Source: Plantactinospora soyae
GTDB lineage: Bacteria > Actinomycetota > Actinomycetes > Mycobacteriales > Micromonosporaceae
Assembly (NCBI RefSeq): GCF_014874095.1
Contig: NZ_JADBEB010000001.1
Coordinates: 8,060,001-8,124,000, forward strand
Reading direction: 5' to 3'
DNA length: 64,000 bases
The notes below the pieces were generated by a model, which was given only the letters and a program-made list of their open reading frames with translations, did not search any database and was not told where the DNA came from. The translations under genes and the position numbers were made by a program. Of the stretch, positions 8,588 to 17,281 are shown one piece after another. Each line of letters starts with the position of its first letter. Position 1 is the first letter of the stretch.

Positions 8588-8623
8588 CCCGGTTTTCTGC
8601 GCATTTTTGCTAGTTCAACCGGG
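8588..8623 (-). promoter_or_regulatory. Inverted repeat in the leader of the aminotransferase-Pls operon
   Basis: CCCGGTT (8588-8594) and AACCGGG (8617-8623) are exact complements around an unusually A/T-rich 22-base loop containing CATTTTTGC. It lies 50-90 bases upstream of the start codon, so it may be a leader-RNA hairpin or part of the promoter. Confidence 0.35.
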
Positions 8624-8662
8624 AACTGGCGGCCGGGACACGGCGAAATCCCGTATCGACGT

Positions 8663-8704
8663 CAATCGGCCGGATTGCCGACTCAACCCTTGCAATCCGA
8701 TTGC
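8663..8704 (-). promoter_or_regulatory. Two palindromic candidate operators ahead of the aminotransferase-Pls operon
   Basis: CAATCGGCCGGATTG (8663-8677) and GCAATCCGATTGC (8692-8704) are both palindromes with CAATC/GATTG half-sites; their centres are 28 bases apart. They lie 127-168 bases upstream of the start at 8536, where a promoter would be expected. The second is one base longer than the LacI-type 12-mer found elsewhere in the window, so it is probably a different regulator's site. Confidence 0.4.
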
Positions 8705-8790
8705 GGACTGTCCGGATTAATACGCCTGCTCCGAACAGGCCACGCGTCCGTCGGCGCGCTACCGAATTTCCTGCCCCCCGAAACCGGACC

Positions 8791-8829
8791 GACCCGCCGG
8801 AGACACCTCGTGCGGTGTCCCGGCGGGTC
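8791..8829 (-). terminator. Strong hairpin terminator after the DUF6351 gene
   Basis: GACCCGCCGGAGACACC (8791-8807) pairs with GGTGTCCCGGCGGGTC (8814-8829) around a six-base loop, with a single bulge. It lies about 120 bases beyond the stop of the minus-strand gene ending at 8950 and separates it from the promoter of the polymer operon. Confidence 0.7.
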
Positions 8830-8945
8830 GGCGGTCGAGCGGTCGAACGGGTGGTCGGTCAACCGGGTGGTCGGTCGACCGGGCGAGCGGTCGACGGGCT
8901 GAGCGGTCAACCGGCGGAGGGGCGGACGGGCGGTGCGCGGTGGGT
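8830..8945. repeat. Degenerate GGTCGA/GGTCAA low-complexity tract
   Basis: About ten imperfect copies of GGTCG or GGTCAAC occur between the DUF6351 stop and its terminator, interspersed with GGGTGGTCGG. There is no open frame of interest. It looks like simple-sequence expansion in the 3' untranslated region. Confidence 0.5.
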
Positions 8946-8949
8946 GGGG

Positions 8950-11325
8950 TCAGCGGTAGTCGCAGACCCCGGTGGGGAAGATCTGTTCCAGGCGCCGCCG
9001 CTCGGCCCCGGTGGGTCGCCAGGACCCGTACAGGCCCCGGGCGACGGCCGCCGGCACGGACTGCCGGTCACAGGCGTAGACGCCACCGGCGATCGGGCCA
9101 CCGGCGACGGTACGCGACGTTCCGTAGAGCGGGAAGCGGGACGTACACGCACCATCGGGGCGGTTGTCGAGGATGCCGTCCCAGACGTGCTCGCCCCGGG
9201 CGATCTCCGTACCGGCCGTGCTGAAGCAGCGGTCGACGGCCAGCGCCGGCTTGTTGCCCTGCACCCCCCGCCAGGGCCGGTTCCGCAGGTTCGCCATCCA
9301 GTCGTCGATCACCTCGAGCGCCTCCGGCGTCTGGTCGAACGCCTCCGCCGGCCGGGCATCGGTGAACCAGATGACCTGGTTGCCGGCGTTCCGGTCGTGG
9401 TCACGCATCCGCTGCCGGGACGCGAAGGACTGGTGCGAGTTGTGCATGTCGAGCTGCTCTTCGAGGTAGTGCCGCCAATCGATGATCGGGATGTCGATGT
9501 CGCCGGTGAAGACGATCCCCGAGTCGTACGCGGCCCGGATCGCCCCGCGGTCGCCGGTCGTACGCGGCGCCGGGGTACCGCCACCGTCCGGCGAGAGCCG
9601 CATGTTCCGGGACGACCACGGGTCGAACTGCGCCGGGTCGGCACAGGCCGACGGGGTGAACGGGCATCCCTCCTGCACCATCTGCGGCTGTGGTCGCCAC
9701 GAGCCGACCCGGGCGTTCAGGTCGAGGAACTCGGCCGGGGTGATCCGGCCGGCGGTCAGCGCCGACAGCCCGTACTGGACGCCGACGTTGTCCCAGGTCG
9801 ACCGGGCGTACCCGTCCGGGCCGGTGCCGTAGACGTTGACCAGGTCACCCCAGTGCGACCACTGCACCGTCTGCGCGACGCCGGGCGGATCCATCTGGGC
9901 CCAGAGCGGGTCACCCGGCGACCAGAGCGGGTTCAGCGCGAGCGGGGTCAGGCCACGCCAGCCCTCGATGCACTCGGTCGACCCCGGCGTGCCCCCCAGG
10001 TACGGGTTCGGCACCGTCGCACTGGCGTTCATGCCGATCAACCAGGTCCGGTTCTCCCAGTTCCGCCACTTCGGGTTCGCCCCGTCGGTGACGTCCATGT
10101 AGTACTCCAGCAGCTCACAGTCGCCCACGTGGATCGTCTGGGTCGCCATGTCCGGGTACGAGTACTGCGGAATCGCCGCGTCGAGAACCCGGGTGCCGTA
10201 GTTCTGCCCGTAGAGGTACTGCTGGATGCCGCCGCCGGAACCGCCCACCCCGACCGTGTACGACGGCACCCCGTACTCCTCGATGAAGTGCTCCTTGAGC
10301 ATCAGCGCCGTCTCGCCGCCGAGCACCATGTTGTAGTGGGTGGCGGTGCGGGTGCCGGTGGAGTAGAGGACGGCGTACCCGAGCGAGAGGCCCTCGTGGT
10401 AGAGATGTCCGCCGGGCAGCCGACCCTGGTCGTGCCCGATCGCGACCCCACCGTCGAAGCGGTAGATCACCCGCCGGTTCCAGTTGGCCTCCAGCACCGT
10501 GATCGAGTAGACGAACCGGTTGATCGTGCCGCGCTCCCGCCGTACCACGTAGTCGACGGTCCGGCCGTCCAGCGTCGTCGTGGTGGTGAGGTCGGCCGGC
10601 CGGCTGCCGTCCGACGGCATCGGCTTGAAGGTGCCGTCGCCGGCCCGGTACAGCCGGTCGGTGACGGTCGGCGCGGCGCAGTCCCGGCTCCAACCGACGA
10701 CTGCGCCGTCGGCGCCCCGGACCCGCATCCCCTCGGCGTCCTGGTTGTCCACGATGGGCTGCCCAAGGCCGTTCTGTTCGGTACGGCAGAGGAACGGATA
10801 CTGCCGCGGACCGGAGAAGATCGGTCCGGAGACCGGATGGTTGCGTACCGCGAGGGTCGCGGTACGGGCGTGCCGGGCGGTCGCCCACAGCACGTTCCCA
10901 CCGTCGCGGAGCCCGTCGACGACGCCGCGCAGCGAGTCGCCGTCCACCCTCAGCGCGCGGGTGACGTCGGTGCCGTCACGGGTGACCCGGACCGACCGTG
11001 GATCGGTCCGGCGGTCGAACGTGATCCGGATCAGCGCGTCGCCGCCGCTGACCTGGTCCGGCCGGCTGGACAGCACCTCGATGTCGAGCCGCTGCCCCGC
11101 CGGGCCGGAACCGGCGGCGGTGGCCGGCACCGCCACGCCGAGGACGAGTACGGTGCTCAGGCCGGCGGCCAGGGTTCCGGCGAGGGTACGGCCAGCGGGG
11201 CGGGGCCGGGCCGATCCGTCGGCACCGATCGAAGCGGCGGAACTGCCCATCCGGGCCGACCTGCGGGCCCGGACGGTTGGGTTGACGGCTGACCAGCGCT
11301 GGACGAGGAATCTGAGAACAGTCAT
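8950..11325 (-). CDS. Secreted DUF6351-family protein (alpha/beta-hydrolase-like)
   Basis: The 791-residue product has a long basic N-terminus followed by a signal hydrophobic stretch (LAGTLAAGLSTVLVLGVAVP) and an AAGSGP-like cleavage region, so it is exported. The mature part starts with a small Ig-like stretch (DIEVLSSRPDQVSGGDALIR). A large domain follows with tannase-like landmarks: HLYHEGLSLGYAVLYSTGT, and VGVGGSGGGIQQYLYGQNYG as a G-x-G-x-S-G-G nucleophile-elbow-like motif. I recall this as DUF6351; the enzymatic activity is unknown. ATG at 11325 has GGAGG six bases upstream and is preferred over a longer frame to 11469. It is last in a three-gene leftward run with the two genes upstream. 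Confidence 0.78.
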   Translation of the reverse strand: MTVLRFLVQRWSAVNPTVRARRSARMGSSAASIGADGSARPRPAGRTLAGTLAAGLSTVLVLGVAVPATAAGSGPAGQRLDIEVLSSRPDQVSGGDALIRITFDRRTDPRSVRVTRDGTDVTRALRVDGDSLRGVVDGLRDGGNVLWATARHARTATLAVRNHPVSGPIFSGPRQYPFLCRTEQNGLGQPIVDNQDAEGMRVRGADGAVVGWSRDCAAPTVTDRLYRAGDGTFKPMPSDGSRPADLTTTTTLDGRTVDYVVRRERGTINRFVYSITVLEANWNRRVIYRFDGGVAIGHDQGRLPGGHLYHEGLSLGYAVLYSTGTRTATHYNMVLGGETALMLKEHFIEEYGVPSYTVGVGGSGGGIQQYLYGQNYGTRVLDAAIPQYSYPDMATQTIHVGDCELLEYYMDVTDGANPKWRNWENRTWLIGMNASATVPNPYLGGTPGSTECIEGWRGLTPLALNPLWSPGDPLWAQMDPPGVAQTVQWSHWGDLVNVYGTGPDGYARSTWDNVGVQYGLSALTAGRITPAEFLDLNARVGSWRPQPQMVQEGCPFTPSACADPAQFDPWSSRNMRLSPDGGGTPAPRTTGDRGAIRAAYDSGIVFTGDIDIPIIDWRHYLEEQLDMHNSHQSFASRQRMRDHDRNAGNQVIWFTDARPAEAFDQTPEALEVIDDWMANLRNRPWRGVQGNKPALAVDRCFSTAGTEIARGEHVWDGILDNRPDGACTSRFPLYGTSRTVAGGPIAGGVYACDRQSVPAAVARGLYGSWRPTGAERRRLEQIFPTGVCDYR

Positions 11326-11398
11326 CGGTCTCCTCCCCGGAGGATGGCGGACACCGACGATGTCACGGAGATTACGGGGTTGTCGAGATCGACACCTG

Positions 11399-11743
11399 TC
11401 AGGCAGCCGGGCCCTCCCGCCGACCCGCACTCCGGCTCTGACCCTCCTCAGCGGACAAGGGACCGACATCTTCTTCGCTCGACTTTCGATACCCCGGCCG
11501 CCACAGCGCGAGCGCCCCGACGATCAGGGCCGCGACGCTGGCGAGCTTGTCCGCGAGATCTGGCCCCAGGGTCACCACACCGCCCGCGATCACGAGTACG
11601 GCAAGGGCTATGATCAGCGCAGTGCGCAGTCGCATTCTATTGACGCTGTTGAGCCATCTGCGCGCCGTCGCGCCGATCGCGAGTTCCAATATCACGATAC
11701 CCGCCATGACCAGCACCGGCACCTGCCACAACTCGACCGTCAT
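11399..11743 (-). CDS. Small membrane protein (114 aa) of unknown function
   Basis: Three hydrophobic segments are visible: LWQVPVLVMAGIVILELAIG near the N-terminus, ALIIALAVLVIAGGVVTLG in the middle, and a weaker LASVAALIVGALALW. A charged C-terminal tail rich in Glu, Ser and Arg follows. The start has GGGAGGAG seven bases upstream. The gene lies 33 bases after the solute-binding protein gene and 73 bases before the DUF6351 gene, all leftward, so the three are probably co-transcribed. No family is recognised. It resembles a membrane-anchoring or regulatory subunit rather than an ABC permease. Confidence 0.6.
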   Translation of the reverse strand: MTVELWQVPVLVMAGIVILELAIGATARRWLNSVNRMRLRTALIIALAVLVIAGGVVTLGPDLADKLASVAALIVGALALWRPGYRKSSEEDVGPLSAEEGQSRSAGRREGPAA

Positions 11744-11776
11744 GTCAGTTCTCCTCCCACCTCGCCGGGTTACCGG

Positions 11777-13009
11777 TCAGCCGAGCGCCGCCTGTATCTG
11801 GTCGATGAACTCCGATGTCAACGGCTTGCGATCTATCAGCAGTGCTCTGGTGTGGACCCGGACCGCATCGGAGAATTGGGAGTAGTTCGAGTTCATCGGT
11901 CGCGGTCGCGTATTCTCCACCGCCGTCCGAAGCTGATCGAGATGGGGTGCGAGCACCTTGAAGTCGACGTCGTCGTAGACGTCGAAACGAGCCGGCGCCA
12001 ACCCGTAGGAGGCGAGGATCTTCTGCGCCGGCATGTCGGTCATGAAGTCGATGAATTGTTTCGCGACCTCGGGGTGGGGCGACCTGGCGACGAGGGCGAT
12101 GCTCTGGCCGCCGAGAATGCCCGCCTTCAGCGGACTGACCCGGATTCGCGACGCTTTCGCGTCAACGTCGTCCTGCTTCTGAAGTTCACGGTACTGCACG
12201 GGCCAGTTGCGCATGTATCGCCGACCCTTGAAGGCCTGCCGACTCTCGCTCTCGTTGCCGGAAAGCAGTACTTTCCCCTGCCGGATGGCGATCGCAAGTG
12301 GAGCCAACGCCTCCTGCCACTGCCCCAGATCCCTCGACACCGTGCCGTTCGGGTTGAGGATGGTCGGGTCGGCGGACAGGGCATGTTCGAGGACGTTGAC
12401 GACGAATGCCTCGTACGAGGTCGACTGAACCGGGTTGAGTTGACCCACGAACTGCCGGCTGCCTTCCGGGACAGCGGCGAGCGTTCCCGATAACGACACC
12501 CCCTCCAACGCGTCATCATCCTCCGGCTGGCGGTCGAAGAGCATGCCGGCATCGGTGTTCAGCGGTGCGGCCCAGTACTGGTCGGTCGCGTCGGGCACCC
12601 GGTTGACGAACTTGATCTCTTCGAAGATCTCTCCGGGATTGACCAGTTTGATCGGAGCGATGAGCCCCTTTTTCGCGAACTCCGGTATATGGATCACGTC
12701 GAGGTTGACGATGTCCACCGTTCCCGCTGCGGCGAGGTCCCGCATGACCTGTCGCTCGTCGCGCGAGCCACCCGGCGTTTCGATGAGGCTGATGGGCGTC
12801 TTGGGATTGGCTCGGTTCCACATGTCGATCAGGAGGGTGCGGGCTCCGCTGGGGTCTTGACCGGTGGCGAGGCGGAGCCGGGTGTCTGGAGGTGGTTTGC
12901 TGGCGGGGGCCGGTCGACCGCCTGGAAGCAGATAGATGGTGCCCGCGGTGGCCGTCCCGCTGGCCAGTACGCCAGTCAGAAATGATCGTCTGGAGTATGG
13001 ATCAGGCAT
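11777..13009 (-). CDS. Orphan extracellular substrate-binding protein, Tat-type signal
   Basis: The 410-residue family-1-type solute-binding protein opens with a twin-arginine motif, YSRRSFLTG (residues 5-13), a short hydrophobic core, and then a mature region with RLRLATGQDPSGARTLLIDMWNRANP typical of extracellular solute-binding folds. No permease or ATPase is nearby. A small three-helix membrane protein follows instead. The usual lipobox cysteine is absent, so it is probably released or held by the small membrane partner. The ATG at 13009 is preceded by AAAGG; a TTG-initiated extension upstream is unlikely. Function might be ligand sensing rather than transport. Confidence 0.72.
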   Translation of the reverse strand: MPDPYSRRSFLTGVLASGTATAGTIYLLPGGRPAPASKPPPDTRLRLATGQDPSGARTLLIDMWNRANPKTPISLIETPGGSRDERQVMRDLAAAGTVDIVNLDVIHIPEFAKKGLIAPIKLVNPGEIFEEIKFVNRVPDATDQYWAAPLNTDAGMLFDRQPEDDDALEGVSLSGTLAAVPEGSRQFVGQLNPVQSTSYEAFVVNVLEHALSADPTILNPNGTVSRDLGQWQEALAPLAIAIRQGKVLLSGNESESRQAFKGRRYMRNWPVQYRELQKQDDVDAKASRIRVSPLKAGILGGQSIALVARSPHPEVAKQFIDFMTDMPAQKILASYGLAPARFDVYDDVDFKVLAPHLDQLRTAVENTRPRPMNSNYSQFSDAVRVHTRALLIDRKPLTSEFIDQIQAALG

Positions 13010-13178
13010 TGAGCACGACCTTTGATCTCGTTCGAATCCTGAGACCGGAGGGTGATGCAATCCAGTACACCCGAGGGTACCGCTCTTCGCATTCCAGGCG
13101 GCCTATGTGGATCGTCGCCGGATTGATCGCCACAGGGGCGGGCGGCCAACCCCACCCGTACGACACATCCGGCAGAAG

Positions 13179-16157
13179 TCAGTCGACCGGGTTCCGATCG
13201 GACAGCAGGTCCGCGACGGCGACGGTGGTCGCGGGATGCCGGCCCAGTAGCGCGGCCGTCGCCGGGTGCGGGGAGCCGGCGCCGGACCGGCCGGCCGGCA
13301 GCCAACCCTGGTCGCAGCCGAGCAGCTCCGCCACGGCGTCGCAGACCGCCGGATGCGCGACCAGCAGATCGGCGACCGGTCCGGCCGGCGCCGCCGGAGA
13401 CGCGGGCGTCACGCCGGTCACCTGTCGGGTCGACCATGGCGGCACCCAGGAATCGACCTCGGCGAGGCTGCCGGGAAACGTCCGCCCGGCCTCCCTGACC
13501 AGCACCGGCACCAGTTCGCGGGCCTGCTCCCGCAGCGTCGTGATCAGCTTGGGCAGCCAGGGCAGCAGCACCGGGTCGGGAAGCCGGGCGAAGGCCGTGG
13601 AGATCAGTTCGACCACGAAGGGGGCCAGGGCCGGAACCGGCTCCAACGCCTGGACGAACCCACTGAGGTACTGCGGGAACGCCGGTACGACCAGCGGGTT
13701 CGTCAACAGTTCGGCACAGCGTGACCGCAGCTCGGCCAACGGCAGCAGACCGAGCTGGAACTGGGCGGCCCAGAGCAGCGCCACCTTGGCCGGCGCTTCG
13801 GGGTGCGACTGCCGCACGGCGAGTTCGAGTTGGACCCGGTCGCAGCCCAACGACAGCGCGAGACTCTCCATCGAGAACAGGAAACCGAGCATGGCGCCGA
13901 CCTGGCGGACCCCGGTCTCCTCGTCGGCGAACGCCGTCGGCAGCAGGGTGCAGTAGTGCGCGTACCCGGAGGTCGCGAACGCCTCGCACCAGGCCGGCAG
14001 GTCCGGCCGGGTGGCCCGGTAGTGCGCCAGCAGCCGGCGGATCCGCCGTAGTACCTCGGGCGCGTCGTCCACGGTCCGCTCGGCGGCGAGCAGTTCCACG
14101 GCCCGCGCCCCGAGTTCGTCGGCGAGCCGTCGCCCGCCCAGGTAGAGAATGGAGTCCTCCACCGCCGCGAGCGCACCGGCGGCGGTGGCATCGGGCGCCC
14201 ACACCGCACGCCGCAGCCGCAGCTCCAGCACCTGCTCGACGGTGATCCCCTCGTAGCCCAACTCGATGATCGACCGCTGGTGCCTGCCCAGCGCCAGATC
14301 CCAGCTCTCCTGGATCGACCGCTCGCCGAGCCGCCGCTCACCCATGATCGGCCGCACCGCACCGTCGGGCAGCAGCCGACGCAGGACCCACAACAGATCC
14401 GAGGCGGGCACCAGCTCCGGGTCGCCGCCCAGGTCCAACAGGGCCCGCTGCACCGTACGCTTCGTCAGGTCGAGCCGGAGCGGGGCCAGCCGGTCGAAGA
14501 CGTCGCGGGCCAGCGGCGGAAGGCTGTCGTAGCCGACCTGACCGATCCGGTCGCCGCCGAGCAGGATCTCGCAGAGCCGGCGTACGTCACGACGGCCCGG
14601 CACCACGTCCTTCTCGATACAGGTCACCGCGGCGTCGGCGAAGTCGTACGGGGTGGGCCGGGCCCGGTTACGCAGCCCGGCCAGCAGAATGGCAGTCTCG
14701 AACACGGCGATCGCGTCCGCCGTACTGGCCAGGTAACCGTTGCGGCGGGCGAGCCGGACGATGTCGACGCACCACTCGAGAAGCTCCGCCTCGTCCAACC
14801 CGTCCAGCGCGGGCGGACTGGCCAGGAAACTCGACAACCGGTCGGTGACCGGTTCCGGCGCGGCCGGCGACGTCGACCGCTTCCGCCCCGGGCGCTTGCG
14901 GCCGCCCTGCTGGCCGTCGAGCTGGAAGGGCTTGAGGGCGCCACGGGTCAGCGCCTTCCGCCAGGTGGCCGCGGCGATCGACACCGAACCGGAGGCGAGC
15001 CCGAACTGCGCCTCGATCGCCGAGTGGCTGGACGGGATGAGCCCGTACAACCATCGGGTGGCGGTCCGGGGACTGATCTCGTAGCTCGACGGGGCACTCC
15101 CGTCACCCGATCGCGGGGCAGCCTCGTCGGTCGACACCGGTACGGCGGTGCCGAACTCCTCGACCCGGCTCGCCGCGTGGAAGGCGCCGCAGACGTACAG
15201 GCAGTGCGCCGGGTCCGCGCCCGAGGCGCCGAGATGCTCACGCATCCTGGTCCACATGTAACGCTCACGGTCCTCGTCCTGGCGCAGCCGATCGTCGCCC
15301 TCGGGCGTCAGGCGCCGGAAGAGGCTGCCGATCAGCACCATGACCTGCCGGTAGGTGTCATAGTCGGCGCCGGCCAGGGGCTGTTCGACGTACTGGTCCC
15401 ACCACTCCGACCAGTGCCGGACCTTGCCGTGGTGCAGCAGGTACGCCTCGAGTTCGGCGAACCGGGGACGCAGGTCGCCGAGTTCGACACCGACGGCGTC
15501 TCCGTGCAGGCCGGCCTCGTCCGGCGGCGGCGCGCTTCCGGCCGCCCCGGCCCCGTCCGGTCCGGCGGGTTCGCCGTCGGGCGACGCGGACTCCGGCCTG
15601 TCCCGGGGCAGCCACTGGAACACGTGGTCCGCCGAACGGTCCACCAGCACCAGTTCGACGCCCGGGGTGTCCAGGGCGTACGCGATGGCCTGGTACTCGG
15701 CGGACGCCTCGGTGATCGGCGCCACCACGCTCAGTGGTCCCCAGTCCGGAGGAAAGCCGTCGAGGTCGGAGGCGAACGCCTGCAGCGCCACCGGAAGTCG
15801 ACAGTTGCGCAGCTCGCCGAGGAGCGGGCGGAGATCCTCACACAACTCCAGGTAGATGACCTTGGGTTGCTTCTCCCGCAGCCGGCGCACCATCGCCAGT
15901 GCCGAGGACGGCGAGTGGTGGCACACCGGGAAGATCTCGAGTTCCTCGCGCAGCGCCCGGTCGACGTCGTCGACCAGGCCCGACAGGATCTCGGGCAGCG
16001 CGACGGGGCCGTCGGTGAACGCCTCGGCGGCGTCGAGCAACTGCCCGCGCAGCGCCTCGAACGAACCCGCCGGCCCGGCCGCCGGGTCCGGCGACGCGAC
16101 GCCGCGCGGCGCGTTGCGGACGGAATCCGGAGTCGTCGCGGTGGAGTCCGGCTTCAC
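13179..16157 (-). CDS. DUF5682-family protein (TraB/EreA-like fold)
   Basis: The 992-residue cytoplasmic protein starts at GTG 16157, overlapping the AAA gene's TGA by four bases. The N-terminal domain carries FPVCHHSPSSALAMVRRLRE, KVIYLELCEDLRPLL, PITEASAEYQAIAYAL and later LYVCGAFHAASRVEEFG. These His/Glu-containing motifs match the DUF5682 pattern, distantly related to erythromycin-esterase/TraB-type proteins. A Pro/Gly/Asp-rich linker of about 40 residues sits near 200-240. The C-terminal half is helical and repeat-like, as in other members. No catalytic role has been demonstrated that I know of. It is the last gene of the five-gene SWIM-VWA-AAA operon. Confidence 0.8.
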   Translation of the reverse strand: MKPDSTATTPDSVRNAPRGVASPDPAAGPAGSFEALRGQLLDAAEAFTDGPVALPEILSGLVDDVDRALREELEIFPVCHHSPSSALAMVRRLREKQPKVIYLELCEDLRPLLGELRNCRLPVALQAFASDLDGFPPDWGPLSVVAPITEASAEYQAIAYALDTPGVELVLVDRSADHVFQWLPRDRPESASPDGEPAGPDGAGAAGSAPPPDEAGLHGDAVGVELGDLRPRFAELEAYLLHHGKVRHWSEWWDQYVEQPLAGADYDTYRQVMVLIGSLFRRLTPEGDDRLRQDEDRERYMWTRMREHLGASGADPAHCLYVCGAFHAASRVEEFGTAVPVSTDEAAPRSGDGSAPSSYEISPRTATRWLYGLIPSSHSAIEAQFGLASGSVSIAAATWRKALTRGALKPFQLDGQQGGRKRPGRKRSTSPAAPEPVTDRLSSFLASPPALDGLDEAELLEWCVDIVRLARRNGYLASTADAIAVFETAILLAGLRNRARPTPYDFADAAVTCIEKDVVPGRRDVRRLCEILLGGDRIGQVGYDSLPPLARDVFDRLAPLRLDLTKRTVQRALLDLGGDPELVPASDLLWVLRRLLPDGAVRPIMGERRLGERSIQESWDLALGRHQRSIIELGYEGITVEQVLELRLRRAVWAPDATAAGALAAVEDSILYLGGRRLADELGARAVELLAAERTVDDAPEVLRRIRRLLAHYRATRPDLPAWCEAFATSGYAHYCTLLPTAFADEETGVRQVGAMLGFLFSMESLALSLGCDRVQLELAVRQSHPEAPAKVALLWAAQFQLGLLPLAELRSRCAELLTNPLVVPAFPQYLSGFVQALEPVPALAPFVVELISTAFARLPDPVLLPWLPKLITTLREQARELVPVLVREAGRTFPGSLAEVDSWVPPWSTRQVTGVTPASPAAPAGPVADLLVAHPAVCDAVAELLGCDQGWLPAGRSGAGSPHPATAALLGRHPATTVAVADLLSDRNPVD

Positions 16158-17269
16158 GATAGGGTGGCGATCGCCTGGCGGCCACCTTCGAGGAAGGCCG
16201 GCCACGGCCCGCCGTCGGACTTGCTCCGTGGCTCGACCACACCGTGCCAGTACTTGTTCAGAATGGCCAGGTCCTCGGGGCTGCGTCGGACCAGCGAACC
16301 CACCAGCGAGCCGGCCAGCGTCTCGGCCCGCAGCGTACGGTCGCCGAAGAACTGGCTGTGCAGGATGGCGTCCTCCAGCACGCCGATCTGCTCGGCCGTC
16401 GAGAGCGCCGATTCCAGCTTCTCGTCGTCACTGCCCGCCGCCGCGGCGCCGGCCCGCAGGTCGGCGAAACTCTGCAGCAGGATGTCCAGCAGCGTCGGTG
16501 GCACGTCCAACTCGATCCGGTGCCGGCGCAGCAGCTCGGTGGTACGGAACCGGACGATCTCGGCCTCGCTGCGCTTGTTCGTCACCACCGGGATCCGCAC
16601 GAAGTTGAACCGCCGCTTCAGCGCCGACGACAGGTCGTTCACCCCCCGGTCCCGGCTGTTCGCCGTCGCGATGATCGAGAAACCGGGCTGGGCGAACACG
16701 ATGCCGTCGTCGTCGAGTTCCGGAATCGAGACATACTTCTCGGAGAGGATCGAGATCAGCGCGTCCTGCACGTCGCTGGTCGACCTGGTCAGCTCCTCGA
16801 ACCGGCCGATCACGCCGTTCTCCATCGCCGTCATGATCGGCGACGGGATCAGCGCCTCCCGGGACTGTCCCTTGGCGATCACCATCGAGACGTTCCACGA
16901 GTACTTGATGTGGTCCTCGGTGGTGCCGGCGGTGCCCTGCACGACCAGGGTCGAGTTGCGGCTGATCGCGGCGGAGAGCAGCTCGGCGAGCCAGCTCTTG
17001 CCGGTGCCCGGGTCGCCGATCAGCAGCAGGCCCCGGTCGGACGCCAGGGTCACGATGCTGCGCTCGACGAAGCTGCGGTCGCCGAACCACTTCTGCGGAA
17101 TCTCGCGGTCGAGCCCGTCCGACCGCTCGGACCCGAGCACGAACAGCCGCACCATCCGGGGGCTGAGCCGCCAGGAGAACGGCTTGGGGCCGTCGTCGAC
17201 CGACTCCAGCCAGTCGAGTTCCTCTGCGTACTTGACCTCGGCGGGGGCACGCAGGATGTCGTCGGTCAT
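16154..17269 (-). CDS. MoxR-like AAA+ ATPase
   Basis: The 371-residue AAA+ protein has Walker A GDPGTGKS (85-92), a Walker-B-like segment GVIGRFEELTRS in which the usual DE pair reads EE, and sensor-1 sequence FSIIATANSRDRGVNDLS. The HIKYSWNVSMVIAKGQ region corresponds to the MoxR insertion. Such ATPases pair with VWA proteins as remodelling or metal-insertion machines, and the VWA gene ends 12 bases upstream. The product overlaps the DUF5682 start by four bases. The altered Walker B may still be active, because the second acidic residue is kept. Confidence 0.85.
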   Translation of the reverse strand: MTDDILRAPAEVKYAEELDWLESVDDGPKPFSWRLSPRMVRLFVLGSERSDGLDREIPQKWFGDRSFVERSIVTLASDRGLLLIGDPGTGKSWLAELLSAAISRNSTLVVQGTAGTTEDHIKYSWNVSMVIAKGQSREALIPSPIMTAMENGVIGRFEELTRSTSDVQDALISILSEKYVSIPELDDDGIVFAQPGFSIIATANSRDRGVNDLSSALKRRFNFVRIPVVTNKRSEAEIVRFRTTELLRRHRIELDVPPTLLDILLQSFADLRAGAAAAGSDDEKLESALSTAEQIGVLEDAILHSQFFGDRTLRAETLAGSLVGSLVRRSPEDLAILNKYWHGVVEPRSKSDGGPWPAFLEGGRQAIATLS

Positions 17270-17281
17270 TCGAGGGGTCTC

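Noticed and set aside
8692-8704. A further site of the LacI-type regulon
   Set aside because: GCAATCCGATTGC is 13 bp with an odd centre, whereas the regulon sites are 12 bp with a central CG. LacI dimers are sensitive to this spacing.
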